A stretch of DNA of 64,000 nucleotides. Origin: Ctena decussata. Lineage: Eukaryota; Mollusca; Bivalvia; Lucinida; Lucinidae. Positions within the stretch are counted from its first letter, which is position 1. Every line of letters starts with the position of its first letter. A program made the position numbers and the translations under genes. Of this stretch, positions 53,186 to 63,198 are shown piece by piece. The notes below the pieces were generated by a model. It was given only the letters and a program-made list of their open reading frames with translations. It searched no databases and was not told the DNA's origin. Where the stretch lies: the NCBI GenBank assembly GCA_963989385.1, contig OZ022508.1:33502166-33566165 (forward strand), read 5' to 3'.

Positions 53186-53422
53186 CTGATGGTAGTGGTC
53201 TTATGATGGTGCTGGTTATAACTTCAAGTGCCGGGGCTTCTTAATTATTTGGATGAAAGTAGGGCCAGGGCCTACAGTGCTTGCAGTAGGTGCAGGCGGA
53301 GATGGTTTGGATATTTTTTCCCTCATCTATCATTTCCTTTTCTGTCTCCCTCTCTCTCGGAGACGGCCCGATATAGACTGAATTACTGCCCCAATGGGCC
53401 ATTACACCTAAATCAACCAACT
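53186..53422 (+). repeat. AACC-tailed SINE-like retroposon, full copy
   Basis: TGATGGTAGTGGTCTTATGA, GGGCCAGGGCCTACAGTGCT, CTCGGAGACGGCCCGATATA and CAATGGGCCATTACACCTAA, with AACCAACT at the end. Confidence 0.75.
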
Positions 53423-53439
53423 CTCCCAAAAAAAATCCC

Positions 53440-53545
53440 AAAGCTCTTGATCCATCTTACAAGATGAATCTAGATTTTTGGAATTGTTTTGGAAGGGAAA
53501 ACCCCCTTTCTTCCAACTGATTAAAATTGGAACATCCAGAGGAGA
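53440..53545. repeat. TCTAGATCCATCTTA palindrome repeat
   Basis: GATCCATCTTACAAGATGAA then TCTAGATTTTTGGAATTG; family of 55070-55262 and 63301-63415. Confidence 0.55.
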
Positions 53546-53550
53546 TCCTT

Positions 53551-53774
53551 TAACCCATTGCATTCTGGGTATTTTTGTCATCTGCTGAAATTGTCGTCTA
53601 CATCAAAATTCAAGAATATTTTGACAATATTGGTCTAACTAACTCTTGTAGAAATGATGTCTAGACAGCAAACAGTTTGGATCTCAGATCAGGCCCCACG
53701 TTCGTGGGGCCTGATCTGGATCCAAACTGTTTGCCCAGATACCCCTAAAGGGGCATCCCGAATGGATTGGGTTA
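53551..53774. repeat. MITE with TTAACCCATTGCATTCTGGG ends and GATCAG core
   Basis: Right end CCCGAATGGATTGGGTTAA. Core AAACAGTTTGGATCTCAGAT / ATCTGGATCCAAACTGTTT around GGCCCCACGTTCGTGGGGCC, an almost perfect stem. Confidence 0.85.
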
Positions 53775-53999
53775 ACATTTACCATTTATATTTTCGTTGC
53801 TTGCAGTACAAAATGTAGCTGATTTATTGCTTTACAATGTATATAAATAGCATTTATTATAAAATGTGCAAAATAATGGTGGTATGTGTATACTACAATG
53901 AAATATTATATAAAAGCCAGCATCTTTACAGCATGAGCTGACTGCCAAATAAGAGGCTGATTTGATGACTACTTGCACAATGAATGGGTATGCAACTTC

Positions 54000-54180
54000 T
54001 AGTAAGGGAGGTAACTTGACATCTTTGTGGCTTTCAGGCACAATGAAGCCCTGTCAAAAGATCTACTCTCAAAAAAAAGAATTTGCGGGAAGCAAAATAG
54101 AAAATGGCAGAGTTGCTTCCCCTTAACAAGTGTATATTGCCATTTTTAGGACTTGAAAACTGCAATGCCCCTGGGGCATT
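54000..54180. repeat. AGCAAATTCTTTCCTTT-family fragment
   Basis: GATCTACTCTCAAAAAAAAG, AAAATGGCAGAGTTGCTTCC and CCTTAACAAGTGTAT; the hairpin is half lost. Confidence 0.4.
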
Positions 54181-54229
54181 TACTAGAAGAAACACCAATC
54201 TCTCTTTACCTAGAGCTCAGGGCACATTT

Positions 54230-54438
54230 GAGCCACAGCATGACAAAACAAACAAAGTGGCATGTGCGCCAGCAAAGAATCAGATAAGCCAGGGCATCCA
54301 TCCAGTCTGATTAAGAGTCTTTGCAGTCACCATTTCAAGTCTACAGCAAAGAATCTGTTCAGACTGGGCAGTTGCCCAGGCTGATCAGTCTTGGCTGAAT
54401 GCACATACCACTTTGTTGGTTTTGTTGTGTCATGGCTC
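54230..54438. repeat. GAGCCACAGCATGACAAAAC-type palindromic MITE, copy 6
   Basis: The opposite end is GTTTTGTTGTGTCATGGCTC. The central segment is shortened relative to copy 1. Confidence 0.85.
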
Positions 54439-54827
54439 ATTTGTTCAAAACCAATGCTCTTGTTAGCTAAAGAGATAACACTTTTTCAATTAATTATACC
54501 CATAAAAATTGCTATTTTTGCTGAAAACAACAGGAGCTTAAATTTGCATTGCAAAAGCTCACATTTTTTCAGCAAACAATATCAGCACACTAGAATTTAA
54601 GTGTACTACATACTAAACTTAGTTTGCAATATTTTATCATGCATTGCATCTCAGAGTGTAATAAAGCCATGCAATAATCCACTAGATTTAATATGCAAAT
54701 TACGTTGGAATGTGATGCGTTGACGTCCATAAAAACGTCGCGTTTTCTAATGCCGAAATCATGAAGTTGAAGTTTTAGTGCAAATTTTGCTAATAAAATG
54801 CGATTTTAGTGTCATATGATAAACAGA

Positions 54828-54969
54828 ATCTTGCATTTGTGCTCCTGTATTACTGAATTTATTAAACTTGTTGGAGAAAACCGATAAGATGCTCGGCATT
54901 GCCTCGCATCTTATCTTTCCCCCCAACTCGTTTAATAAAGTCAGTAATACATGAGCACTCATGTAAGAT
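54828..54969. repeat. TIR MITE with ATCTTGCATTTGTGCTC ends
   Basis: ATCTTGCATTTGTGCTCCTG / GAGCACTCATGTAAGAT; TATTACTGAATTTATTAAAC / GTTTAATAAAGTCAGTAATA; GATAAGATGC / GCATCTTATC. Arms about 64 bp. Confidence 0.85.
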
Positions 54970-55069
54970 CCTCTACGTATATCCTGTATCATGAACTAGG
55001 CATTCATCACCTGTACAGAACTGCCATATGGCTAACCAAAACCACACCAAAGAGTTTATTCTGTCTTTA

Positions 55070-55262
55070 TGAAATTCTGCAATGAGATAGGGCTTTTCCA
55101 TCTTACACAATCCAAAAAATCTAGATCCATCTTCTGTTTTTATGAAATTCTGCAATGAGATCGGGTTTTTCTATCTTAAACAATCCAAAAAATCTAGATC
55201 CATCTTACAAGATGGATCTAGATTTTTGGTATTGTTATGGAAGGGGGAAAAAACCTGTCTTA
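55070..55262. repeat. AGATCCATCTT repeat, duplicated and palindromic
   Basis: TTATGAAATTCTGCAATGAG ... AATCCAAAAAATCTAGATCC is present twice in a row (about 55067 and 55139). The second copy runs into its own inverse: CATCTTACAAGATGGATCTA. Confidence 0.75.
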
Positions 55263-55289
55263 TATCCAAAGAAATACACGTATGGTACT

Positions 55290-55400
55290 CCTTTTATAAG
55301 GAGTGCTGGATCCTGCCATCTCTTGCAGAACTTGGACTGGAAAGACCTTGACGCGGTGCAAGAGCAGAAGAGCGGCTGCCATGTGGCAAGCCAGCCACGT
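55290..55400 (+). pseudogene. Possible LINE C-terminal relic
   Basis: Conceptual pieces HLLQNLDWKDLDAVQEQKSG and, by frameshift, KSRRAAAMW resemble the M-LQ-L-W--L--RR segment found after the RT domain in LINE ORFs. Short and decayed. Confidence 0.3.
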
Positions 55401-55879
55401 GGCAGTGAATACTCTCAGGTGGTGTGGCCCCAAAAAGGTTTGTTCAGGAAGAAGGGCCTTGGTGATTTTGCCTGTCATTCCAGTGGTGTTTTATTGATGG
55501 GGCCATGGACGGATGCGGTGCCCTAAGTGCGGCTGCCATTTTGTACCTACGTTCCATAGACCAACATCGCTATGAGAATTACAATAACAAAAACAGTCTT
55601 GCCACTTCTTTTTATGCTTTGGGTTGTTTATCAACAGAAATATTTACATATTTACAATATATAAAAGGTACAAAAATAACATACTTTAATAGAAATTATT
55701 AATAGAAATAATATCTTGACTATCATGGCTTAAAAATAATCAATAAGCTAACAAAACTTAAGACAAAAAAAATAATGTATGTGTCAGTATAAATTTATAA
55801 ACTCATAAATTCATTAAAGAAACAAATTCACAATCATCCCAGCAAAGGCTATATCATAAAAATTCTAAAAATTGTGACA
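55401..55879. other. No gene seen
   Basis: AT-rich sequence; no supported exon. Confidence 0.35.
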
Positions 55880-56130
55880 CCTGAAAAATTACCATAATTG
55901 TCTTAAAAATGGAAAAGTTTTAATTTTACAATGCAATAATGCTTCAAAAAGATGCAGATAGAATGGAAAGCAACTATGGTTACGTACCGTTGAGCCCTTT
56001 GGGTAACGTCGATACGAGAATTGAACAGAACAGAACAGATAGAATGGAAAACAGTGACGACCCTGATCAGCAGTCTGACCTGGGTCTGCACTGTTTGCTC
56101 ACACTTATTTGTCCTAATATTTAGAGTTTT
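55880..56130 (+). repeat. Repeat with GATCAG stem-loop, copy 3, carrying an insertion
   Basis: TACAATGCAATAATGCTTCA, AAAAGATGCAGATAGAATGG, then after the insertion GACCCTGATCAGCAGTCTGA and CCTGGGTCTGCACTGTTTGC. Confidence 0.7.
55956..56050. mobile_element. 67-bp truncated retroposon with 14-bp target duplication
   Basis: AGATAGAATGGAAA is duplicated at 55956-55969 and 56037-56050. Between them a 67-bp insert ends in AACAGAACAGAAC, a tandem tail. The two sister repeats lack the insert, which fixes the empty site. Confidence 0.85.
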
Positions 56131-56345
56131 TATGGCATACTCTAAGCCGTAAATGTCTGAGATTCAGTAAATTTTAAGTAAATAAGCAAAATTTATCCTC
56201 TAATTTTTCATTCTTATACTGTTAACACAGTGAATCAACTAATCATAAGAAAGTAGTCCATGTAGAAAATACTAATATTATCTAAAAATTTACAGCAATT
56301 CTACAACCTCACAATAAGAGACAACCGTAAGTTTGAGGGGTCAAT

Positions 56346-56548
56346 CAGAGCTCTAGATAAGAGGGAGTATTTGATGATAATTAAGGATAATTTTTTTTAT
56401 TTCTCATCGAAACCATATGATGTGACACCTCATCTGAACCGTCTCGACGAGACGGTTCAGATGAGGGGTCACAACATATGTTTTTATGCAAAATTAACAA
56501 AAATTATCCCTAATTATCACCAAATACTCCCTCTTATCTAGAGCTCTG
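56346..56548. repeat. TIR MITE with CAGAGCTCTAGATAAGAGGG ends
   Basis: The opposite end is CCCTCTTATCTAGAGCTCTG, continuing AGTATTTGATGATAATTA / AATTATCACCAAATACT. Core hairpin ACACCTCATCTGAACCGTCT / GACGGTTCAGATGAGGGGT. Confidence 0.9.
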
Positions 56549-57051
56549 CGGTTTAACATTTTTCGTAGGCCACAGTCGATGCTTCTGATGACGCAAAGCA
56601 GAGGTCATTAACATCAACGGGGACCACAACAAACATTGAGCACTGTGAAAAACGAGTTGAATGTTATTCTAACATATTTTAGATTGGTTTTGAACATTTT
56701 AAAATGTTCTTATTCTATGAAATTATTTTAGTTTTCTTTTATGTCTCTCTCAGATGTAGATATAACATGATTACCAAAGTGAAGTTCCCTGTCATCTATC
56801 GCCATGATATTTGCATGTTTGATATAGTTAAGGAGAGGAACTTTATAAGTACCTGTGCTTTCGTTCCAATCCTATTATTTGTATTGTAACAATGTATATA
56901 TACATATTGAAAAATTTGAATAAAATGTGTTTAATTCAAGTTCCCTGTCAGTCAGGTGCAATAGTGAAGAATCCACGTGAAAATTAGAGCACCTGACTGG
57001 TTCTTTGCAATTTTATTCAACACAAGGCAAAATAGGACCACTGTTAGAGGG
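56549..57051. other. No gene seen
   Basis: GTTCCCTGTCA occurs at 56785 and 56940; otherwise no structure. Confidence 0.35.
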
Positions 57052-57290
57052 CTAAGGTAAATGGATACATGTAGATATTTTTCTGCAATTTTCACAATCA
57101 GGAACAACTTTTGTGACTTCCTATTCGCTTCCCTGCAGGACAAACCCCTTCTAAAAGAGAGCCTTCTCTTAAATGTAAATATTTGCTCCTTTGAGGAGCA
57201 AGTTCTTTCCTTTAAGACATAACTCCTATTTAGAAGGGAGACTAAAATGAAACGGCATAGTTGCTTCACCTAAAATTTGTATCCATACAC
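57052..57290. repeat. AGCAAATTCTTTCCTTT-family MITE, inverted orientation
   Basis: AACTTTTGTGACTTCCTATT then CCCCTTCTAAAAGAGAGCCT / CTCCTATTTAGAAGGGAG around TTTGCTCCTTTGAGGAGCAA. Confidence 0.65.
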
Positions 57291-57912
57291 AGGATGTTTT
57301 AACAAGAAAATCTGCCCTGGCAACATACATTTCTGCACAAGCTTTTTGGGTATACATTCTAAACAATGTTTAGTGTGTACGAATATGATTTAACCCTCTG
57401 TTTGCCAACTTTCTATTCTGGATTCTCCAGCTTTTGGATTTGGAATGTTCCATTCATTCACAGCAAATAAAGTTTAAGTAGTATTTAGCCCAAACAATGC
57501 AAAATAGTGCACTTTTTTAAAACAATGAATCTATGTATCACAGTGAATAAAGTTAAGTAATTTTCTAAAACCTCCTGTATCTGCCGCATAAAGAGCAGAC
57601 AATATATAATATTGCTTCTTTCAAACAAATATGGTATTTCATTTAATAATAAAATGAATTTCATTTATCACAACATATACATTCTATATAATTTTTAAGT
57701 AATTCTAAATCTCCAAAATAAAGTGCACAAAATATGAAATATTGCTCTTTTTTCTAAAAATGAAAATATGCAATAACAGCCAAATAAAGTTTAAGCAATC
57801 TAAGTAATTCTAAATCTCCCAAATAAATAAATTTAATGTGCACATTTATAAACATACAAAAAGTGGGAAATTTTGAGCAAGCAAACAGTATATAAAAATT
57901 TGTTCAACATTT
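57291..57912. repeat. AT-rich degenerate repeat of AAATAAAGTTTAAG blocks
   Basis: AGCAAATAAAGTTTAAGTAG, TGAATAAAGTTAAGTAATTT, TCCAAAATAAAGTGCACAAA and CCAAATAAAGTTTAAGCAAT recur at ~60-110-bp steps, each near CTAAATCTCC or AAAACCTCC. Confidence 0.5.
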
Positions 57913-58145
57913 GAGCCGCAACATGATAAAGCCAACAAAGTGGTTGTGCGCCCATCATAGACTCAGATCAGCCTGGGTATCCACCCAGTATGATCAGACT
58001 CTTTGCTAAGCACTTGAAGGGTAGCCAGGGGACTAAACTACCTTCATGCGGACAGCTAAGACTATGATCAGACTGGGCGGATGCCTAGGCTGATCTGAGT
58101 ATGCACTGGACGCATAACCATGTTGGTTTTCTCATGTCACAGCTC
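57913..58145. repeat. GAGCCGCAACATGATAAAGC-type palindromic MITE, copy 7
   Basis: The opposite end is TTTTCTCATGTCACAGCTC. Core GATCAGCCTGGGTATCCACC and CTGATCTGAGTATGCACTGG. Confidence 0.85.
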
Positions 58146-58341
58146 ATTTAATAATCTTAACTCCAATTCAGCATTTCACAAGTCAAAATGTGATTTACTC
58201 ATATAGAAATTCTTTACAGAGTGACAAAAACCATTTACATCATGCCAATCAAAAATGTGTTTATTGCCTATGACAACAGCTAAGACCCAGATCAGTCTAG
58301 GCATCTGTAAGTCTAATCATGGTCTTTGCTATCTAATTTAA

Positions 58342-58612
58342 TAAGGTGTACTGGTACATTTACAAAGTTTTCCACCATTTTTACAAAGGGGAACAACTTT
58401 CAAGACTTCCTATTTGCTTCCCTGGACAACAAAGTGCTTCCAAAATGGGCCTACTCTTCTACAAAAGAATTTGCTCCTTTAAAGGTCTACTCTTATAGGA
58501 AAGAATTTGCTCCTACTGGAGCAGATTCTTTTCTTTAAGAGTTGACCCCCATTAAAAGGGAAGCAGAATTGAAAATGGAAGAGTTGTTTCCCTTAAAGTG
58601 TACTCATTCACC
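58342..58612. repeat. AGCAAATTCTTTCCTTT-family MITE, inverted orientation
   Basis: AACTTTCAAGACTTCCTATT then GGTCTACTCTTATAGGAAAG / CTTTTCTTTAAGAGTTGACC around GCTCCTACTGGAGC. Confidence 0.65.
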
Positions 58613-58625
58613 ATATGAAAATTAC

Positions 58626-58922
58626 GGTCAACTCTCAATATCTCAAACACTGATGTCTTAATCCTATTGCACTCAGAAAGCCAAAACTCTATGGAGTTTT
58701 GGCTGTTCGGTGTGCAATAGGGTTAAAGTACCATAATGTGTCATGTATTATAATTTGGACTAATTTGCTATCTTTATTGACATTTCATCTCTTATCTCAA
58801 AAAACTTCACTTATCCCAAACTACTGACATTTCAAAGTAAGTTTTCTGGGACCAGAAAATTTACTTTGAGATAATAGTAGTTTAAGATGAACATTGACTT
58901 TGAGATATCGAGAGTTGACTGT
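58626..58922. repeat. MITE with GGTCAACTCTCAATATCTCA ends
   Basis: The opposite end is TGAGATATCGAGAGTTGACT. It contains a second nested hairpin, CCTATTGCACTCAGAAAGCC ... GGCTGTTCGGTGTGCAATAGG. A related element is at 61732-61902. Confidence 0.75.
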
Positions 58923-59542
58923 TTTTAGATTGAGCTCATAGACTGATCTTCTGTAGGCTCATCCAAGTCACTGCATGTGCAGTCTGACCAGGGTTTCTGC
59001 TGGTCGCTGTATAATTTCTACAAAGATGAGACCTGGTGCATGCAAAGGTGGAGACCCTGTTTAGACTGTATGATTATGTGCTAATTTGAGTTGCTGCTGT
59101 TTATACAGGCTATAAACCTTTTTGCTTGAGGTGACCCATATAATTTTGGTCCCATAGTTTTACACTGTAGAAGAGTACTCTATGAGCACAAAATAGCAAC
59201 GTCACATCCAAACGATGGATAGGTGATAAAAGCTGTGCATAATGGAACCTCCAGGTAGAATGGAACCTGAACTGCCAGCTTAGCAGGCCAGTGCTTAACC
59301 CCCTATGTTATCTGGGCTCCTAGCTCCAAAGGAACCTAAAATTCTAAATCTGGGAATAAAGGTGATGTGTCTACACTTAGTTTGATTGCGAAACAATTTA
59401 TAGCCACAACTACAAGAAGATCAAGAAACTAACAAACAAGGCCAGCTTTTAAGCAGAAAATTAAACATTCTATCCTGTACATTAATTCCACTGACATATT
59501 TAATGTCCCATTTGTTTTTACCTAAATTAAGCAGTATTTAGG
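58923..59542 (-). repeat. tRNA-like SINE head (antisense) in otherwise empty sequence
   Basis: Minus strand of about 59322-59255: GAGCCCAGATAACATAGGGG, GTTAAGCACTGGCCTGCTAA, GCTGGCAGTTCAGGTTCCAT. D arm, GCT anticodon-like loop and a box B-like T arm can be traced; the pairing is imperfect. The rest of the block holds no gene. Confidence 0.5.
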
Positions 59543-61068
59543 CAGGGCTTCCGTTAACGGGCGTATGGCCGTATATTACGCCCAGGATTTGTTCCCGTAC
59601 GTCGAGAAATGGGACCTCTGGCGTCTGGCATACGCCCGATAATTGTCACATACGGCCGTTTGATCTTGTCCCGACGTATAAAATATCGCCAATGTCTTTA
59701 AAATTCTAGCACGTGTCATAATTAATCGGATTAACGCAGGTGTCAGCCAGACGAAAAGACCGCCTACGGGCCAATCGAGATTGTCCGTATGGAGCACTGA
59801 ACCAGGTAACATATATGTCGGACCGCCTACCTGTTAAAAACGATTATCAAAATAACGCCCACTCGTAGATTCAACCTCTTACGGCAGTCTGCAAAACAAC
59901 TTATCAAATCACGATGACTAAGATTTTGGATGAAACTTGTCCATCTATTTTTACGATCGCGAGAATGGAACTGACCTGTATGTGCATGTAGGGCGTATTC
60001 CGACTTCAAAAGCATAACACACGAATACTGAAGCATGTATTGACAAACCCTATCCAAAGTTTTTAAGGACATAGCATTCATATTAACGCTTGCCCTTACA
60101 ACGAAGGTCTTGTCATGATCCATACTGTCGTCAATGGAGTTTTTAGGAATACGAACCTCTTCCGCGAAAAGTGTTGATTCAAAGCGAAGATACACTGTTA
60201 ATATTATTAGTCGCTATTTCCGACGTGTTACGGTTGTACGCTCTGGTACAATACATTGTTTTGTTTAATGGTACTATAAAAATATGAATACTGAAACGTC
60301 CATTTCGCCGATTTTCTAGTTGTATCGTCATATCGTCATGAACCAAAGTGCAAAAATAATGCCGTACAGTGTGCACAGAAATAGCGCATTCTGATCAAGG
60401 TCTACGCGATTATATATACGATAGCGTTGATATACAATTACCTGCAGGTTTGTGGGTCAAGCACGTTTTCTCTTTGATGTAAAGATCAAAGACGCCGCTG
60501 CGAGTATATACGCGTGCCGTTCGCAGTGTCATACCGTGAGACAGGTACCTCAGTACACATACCGATAACTAACAATCGTATCAGCCAGCGCAACTAAGCA
60601 GTCAGACCGGTCTTTCTTGTTCGCATCTAACATGAATAATAATGAACATCGACCTAGCGACAACCGAGTTCTTCGGTGGAAGCGTGTCATTATACGTTCC
60701 TAAGTCACCGTATTGCCGACGCGGCCCATTTGGCGGCAATGAAAGGGAATATTATGCAATAGCAGACAGTGCAACGGCGAGTCTTCAGAGGACTTGCGTA
60801 TTGTTCACAAACAACAGGAATGACTCTGATTAGACTGCGCATATGCTCAGGCTTCCTTTCGAAGAACAAAAAGTTCACAACAGTATGGGGGAGAGAGAGG
60901 GGCGTGTAAGGGGGGGGGGGGGGAGGAGGAGGCAGGGGTGGAGGTAAAAGTAACCATGCATAAGTCATTCCTAAAAACTTCGGACTTCCAAAAGAGTCTC
61001 TCAATACGTCCAAATCTGACACCATGGAAGTCTGGACTTCCAAATTTTGAAAGTTAGTGGAAGCCCTG
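59543..61068. mobile_element. 1.5-kb TIR DNA element, hAT-like
   Basis: The ends are CAGGGCTTCCGTTAAC and GTTAGTGGAAGCCCTG. ATTTAGG is duplicated immediately outside (59536-59542 and 61069-61075). The CAGGG start resembles hAT elements, whose duplications are normally 8 bp, so the superfamily is uncertain. The interior is clearly richer in CG than its surroundings. It has a 122-codon minus-strand frame (60195-59827) with no recognised domain and no transposase, so it may be non-autonomous cargo. A C/G-rich simple tract lies at 60893-60935. Confidence 0.7.
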
Positions 61069-61075
61069 ATTTAGG

Positions 61076-61731
61076 CAACAAATTACAGTACACAGACCTT
61101 TCACTTCATATACTGCTATAGTTATGTTTTCACATGGAAAGTGGTGTTTTTCCATTATTTCAATTGAATTGGTGAGTATATATCAAACAAAAAATGAAAT
61201 GCACATAGTAAGATTTTCCCGTTTAATTTACCTTTTATAGCATGATTAGAAAATGTCTACAAATTCATATTTCTGATCAAATCTTGCTTAAACTTTATCA
61301 TGGCGTAACTGAGTATCTTGACCTTCCATATGCATGAAAAATACGCATTAATGAAATCGTTGACAATGGCCCCTTATTGAAAACTGTGACATTGAAAACT
61401 GACCCCTGCATTGTTCAGAGATGTGTCACAAAGTACTGAATCGACATAATTAAATGAAATTTTTGGGTTGAACTGTCCGATTGTCTACCTCTAACACTGT
61501 ATAATTTATCTTTATAAATTGTTTTTAATTTCCAAGAAAATGCCAAAAATTACGGTAAGCGTTTCTTTTTTTGTTTGGTATATTATGCAGTAAATTTTAC
61601 ATTTTATTTTCTGGTACTGAAATATGTTTCTTTCCCGATGAAAAATGTGTACTCCCTTTTCTTTCCTTTGCATTAAGATGTCATCAACAATAATGACTGA
61701 CATCACCCCTGGTTAAATATGTACAGTCAAC
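61076..61731. other. No gene seen
   Basis: AT-rich unique sequence. Confidence 0.4.
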
Positions 61732-61902
61732 TCTTGAATACTGATATCTCAAAGTTTCTTCTCATATCAAATAATACAGTTTCAAACAAATTTCATATTT
61801 GATATACCTTTAAAGTACTGTTATCTCAAACTACTGGGACCAGAAAATTTACTTTGAGTAGTTTGGTATAAACTTTGACTGAGACACCGAGAGTTGACTG
61901 TA
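61732..61902. repeat. MITE with TACAGTCAACTCTTGAATAC ends
   Basis: The opposite end is CCGAGAGTTGACTGTA. The shared inner block GGGACCAGAAAATTTACTTT is also in 58626-58922. Confidence 0.8.
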
Positions 61903-61908
61903 TATACA

Positions 61909-62052
61909 AGGGCTGTTACAAAATGAAAAAGGGCTGTTATGAAATGAAAAAGAGTCATAGTTATCAAACGACCTGATGACAAGTTCATTTGGTAATTATG
62001 ACTCTTTTTGGTTTCGTAACAGCTCTTTTTTCGTTTCCTAACATCCTTGAAA
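61909..62052. repeat. Palindromic MITE
   Basis: GGGCTGTTACAAAATGAAAA / TTTTTCGTTTCCTAACATCC and AAAAGAGTCATAGTTATC / GGTAATTATGACTCTTTTT oppose each other. It lies directly next to the previous MITE. Confidence 0.7.
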
Positions 62053-62414
62053 GCATAGTTAGCCAAGTGTGGACATAAATCAAATTGGGAACAAAATACA
62101 GACCATACTATCAAACTTAAATTCAGTCTGAGCAAAACAATCATTCACTAACCATCAAGACAACCTTTTACCAGTATCACCATGGGTATGAAGTATTTTG
62201 CATGTATCAAAACTGTTCCATGGATATACATTTTTCAGAGCTGTTTATGGAAATGAGGTATATCCCTGTTTACATTTATCACTGTCTAATGGAAATAAGA
62301 ATTCAGTGGAATGCCGAGCCTTGCCTGTCCTGGCACAGTTGCAAAGTTTCTCCTATATTTTCAACATAACTAAATGATAAAAACTTGATAACAGTTTATG
62401 CCAATACACTTTAA

Positions 62415-63103
62415 ACATATTTTATTGCTCATAAAGTCAAATACAAGCAAATGGGTTGGGCAACACCTCTAACAACATTAGTTACGGCCCTTCCCGCCAG
62501 TTTGGTGGAAAAGCAATAATGTCTATCTCTTTCTGCTTTTAGTCATAGGAAAGACAAAATAAAGGTCAAGGAAAAAAAATTCTTCCATTAAAATCATCAC
62601 AGCCTTTCTTTCGTCAAAATCATCATATGGAAATATCTGACTTCTAAAGAAATTCATCAGCAGTTTCCAAAGTTGGCAAATATGCTGTACTTTCCTTCCT
62701 TCAGAGACCTGTCTAAGACAGAATGTCCACTGATTATCATCAAAGGATTGTCAGCATGTGAAAAAGGACCTTATGCCACATGCACACTGTAAAGACTAAA
62801 ATCAGTTTGCACATGAGCTCAGACGGAACAAAGTCTTCACTTTTCACATTCACAAAGATTAATAGATTGAAAATGTGAAAAGGGAATACTCTGATCAGAC
62901 TGCACATCCGTGCAGTCTGATCTGAGTCTTCACTTTTTGCACATCATAAGGTCCCTTTCTAGGCAACACCAATCAAATCCTCTTTACATCTGAAGCTCAG
63001 CTCCCTATGTAAGATCTTGAAACTCAGTCATCAATCAGCCAATCTGTAGCTGCCCAGTAATCTTCCTTGCCAAGGGGGATAACCCTGTTGGCCTATAGTC
63101 TAG
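62415..63103 (-). other. 3' UTR and poly(A) signal of the PLC gene
   Basis: On the minus strand AATAAA lies at 62422-62417 (forward TTTATT), about 685 bases after the stop codon. No earlier good signal was noticed. The inferred 3' UTR includes the MITE at 62760-62959. Confidence 0.5.
62760..62959. repeat. MITE with GAAAAAGGACCTTATG ends and GATCAG core
   Basis: The opposite end is CATAAGGTCCCTTTC. Core ACTCTGATCAGACTGCACAT / GTGCAGTCTGATCTGAGTCT. Confidence 0.85.
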
Positions 63104-63198
63104 TCATTGAGGTGGATCAACTATCCTGAGATGAATAAACATGACACCCTGTTCAAACTGTTCTCCATTCTTGTCAAATAATGGGAAATGGCGGTAGC
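63104..63198 (-). CDS. Last coding exon of a PLC-delta-like phospholipase C (partial gene)
   Basis: An acceptor TTTTAATTTTCAG|GC ends at 63199. The exon then reads (G)YRHFPLFDKNGEQFEQG followed by VMFIHLRIVDPPQ and TGA at 63106-63104; 95 nt, phase 1. The GYRH-x-L--NG---------F--- pattern is the final C2-domain strand and C-terminus of metazoan PLC-delta proteins, which end a few residues later as here. By family the enzyme hydrolyses phosphatidylinositol 4,5-bisphosphate to IP3 and diacylglycerol at membranes and is activated by calcium. All catalytic exons (X/Y boxes) would lie beyond the right edge, since none was seen in 63199-64000. A related PLC subtype is possible. Confidence 0.72.

Noticed and set aside
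60705..61043. Proline-rich frame LLPPPLPPPPPPPPY
   Set aside because: Translation of a G/C homopolymer inside the TIR element.
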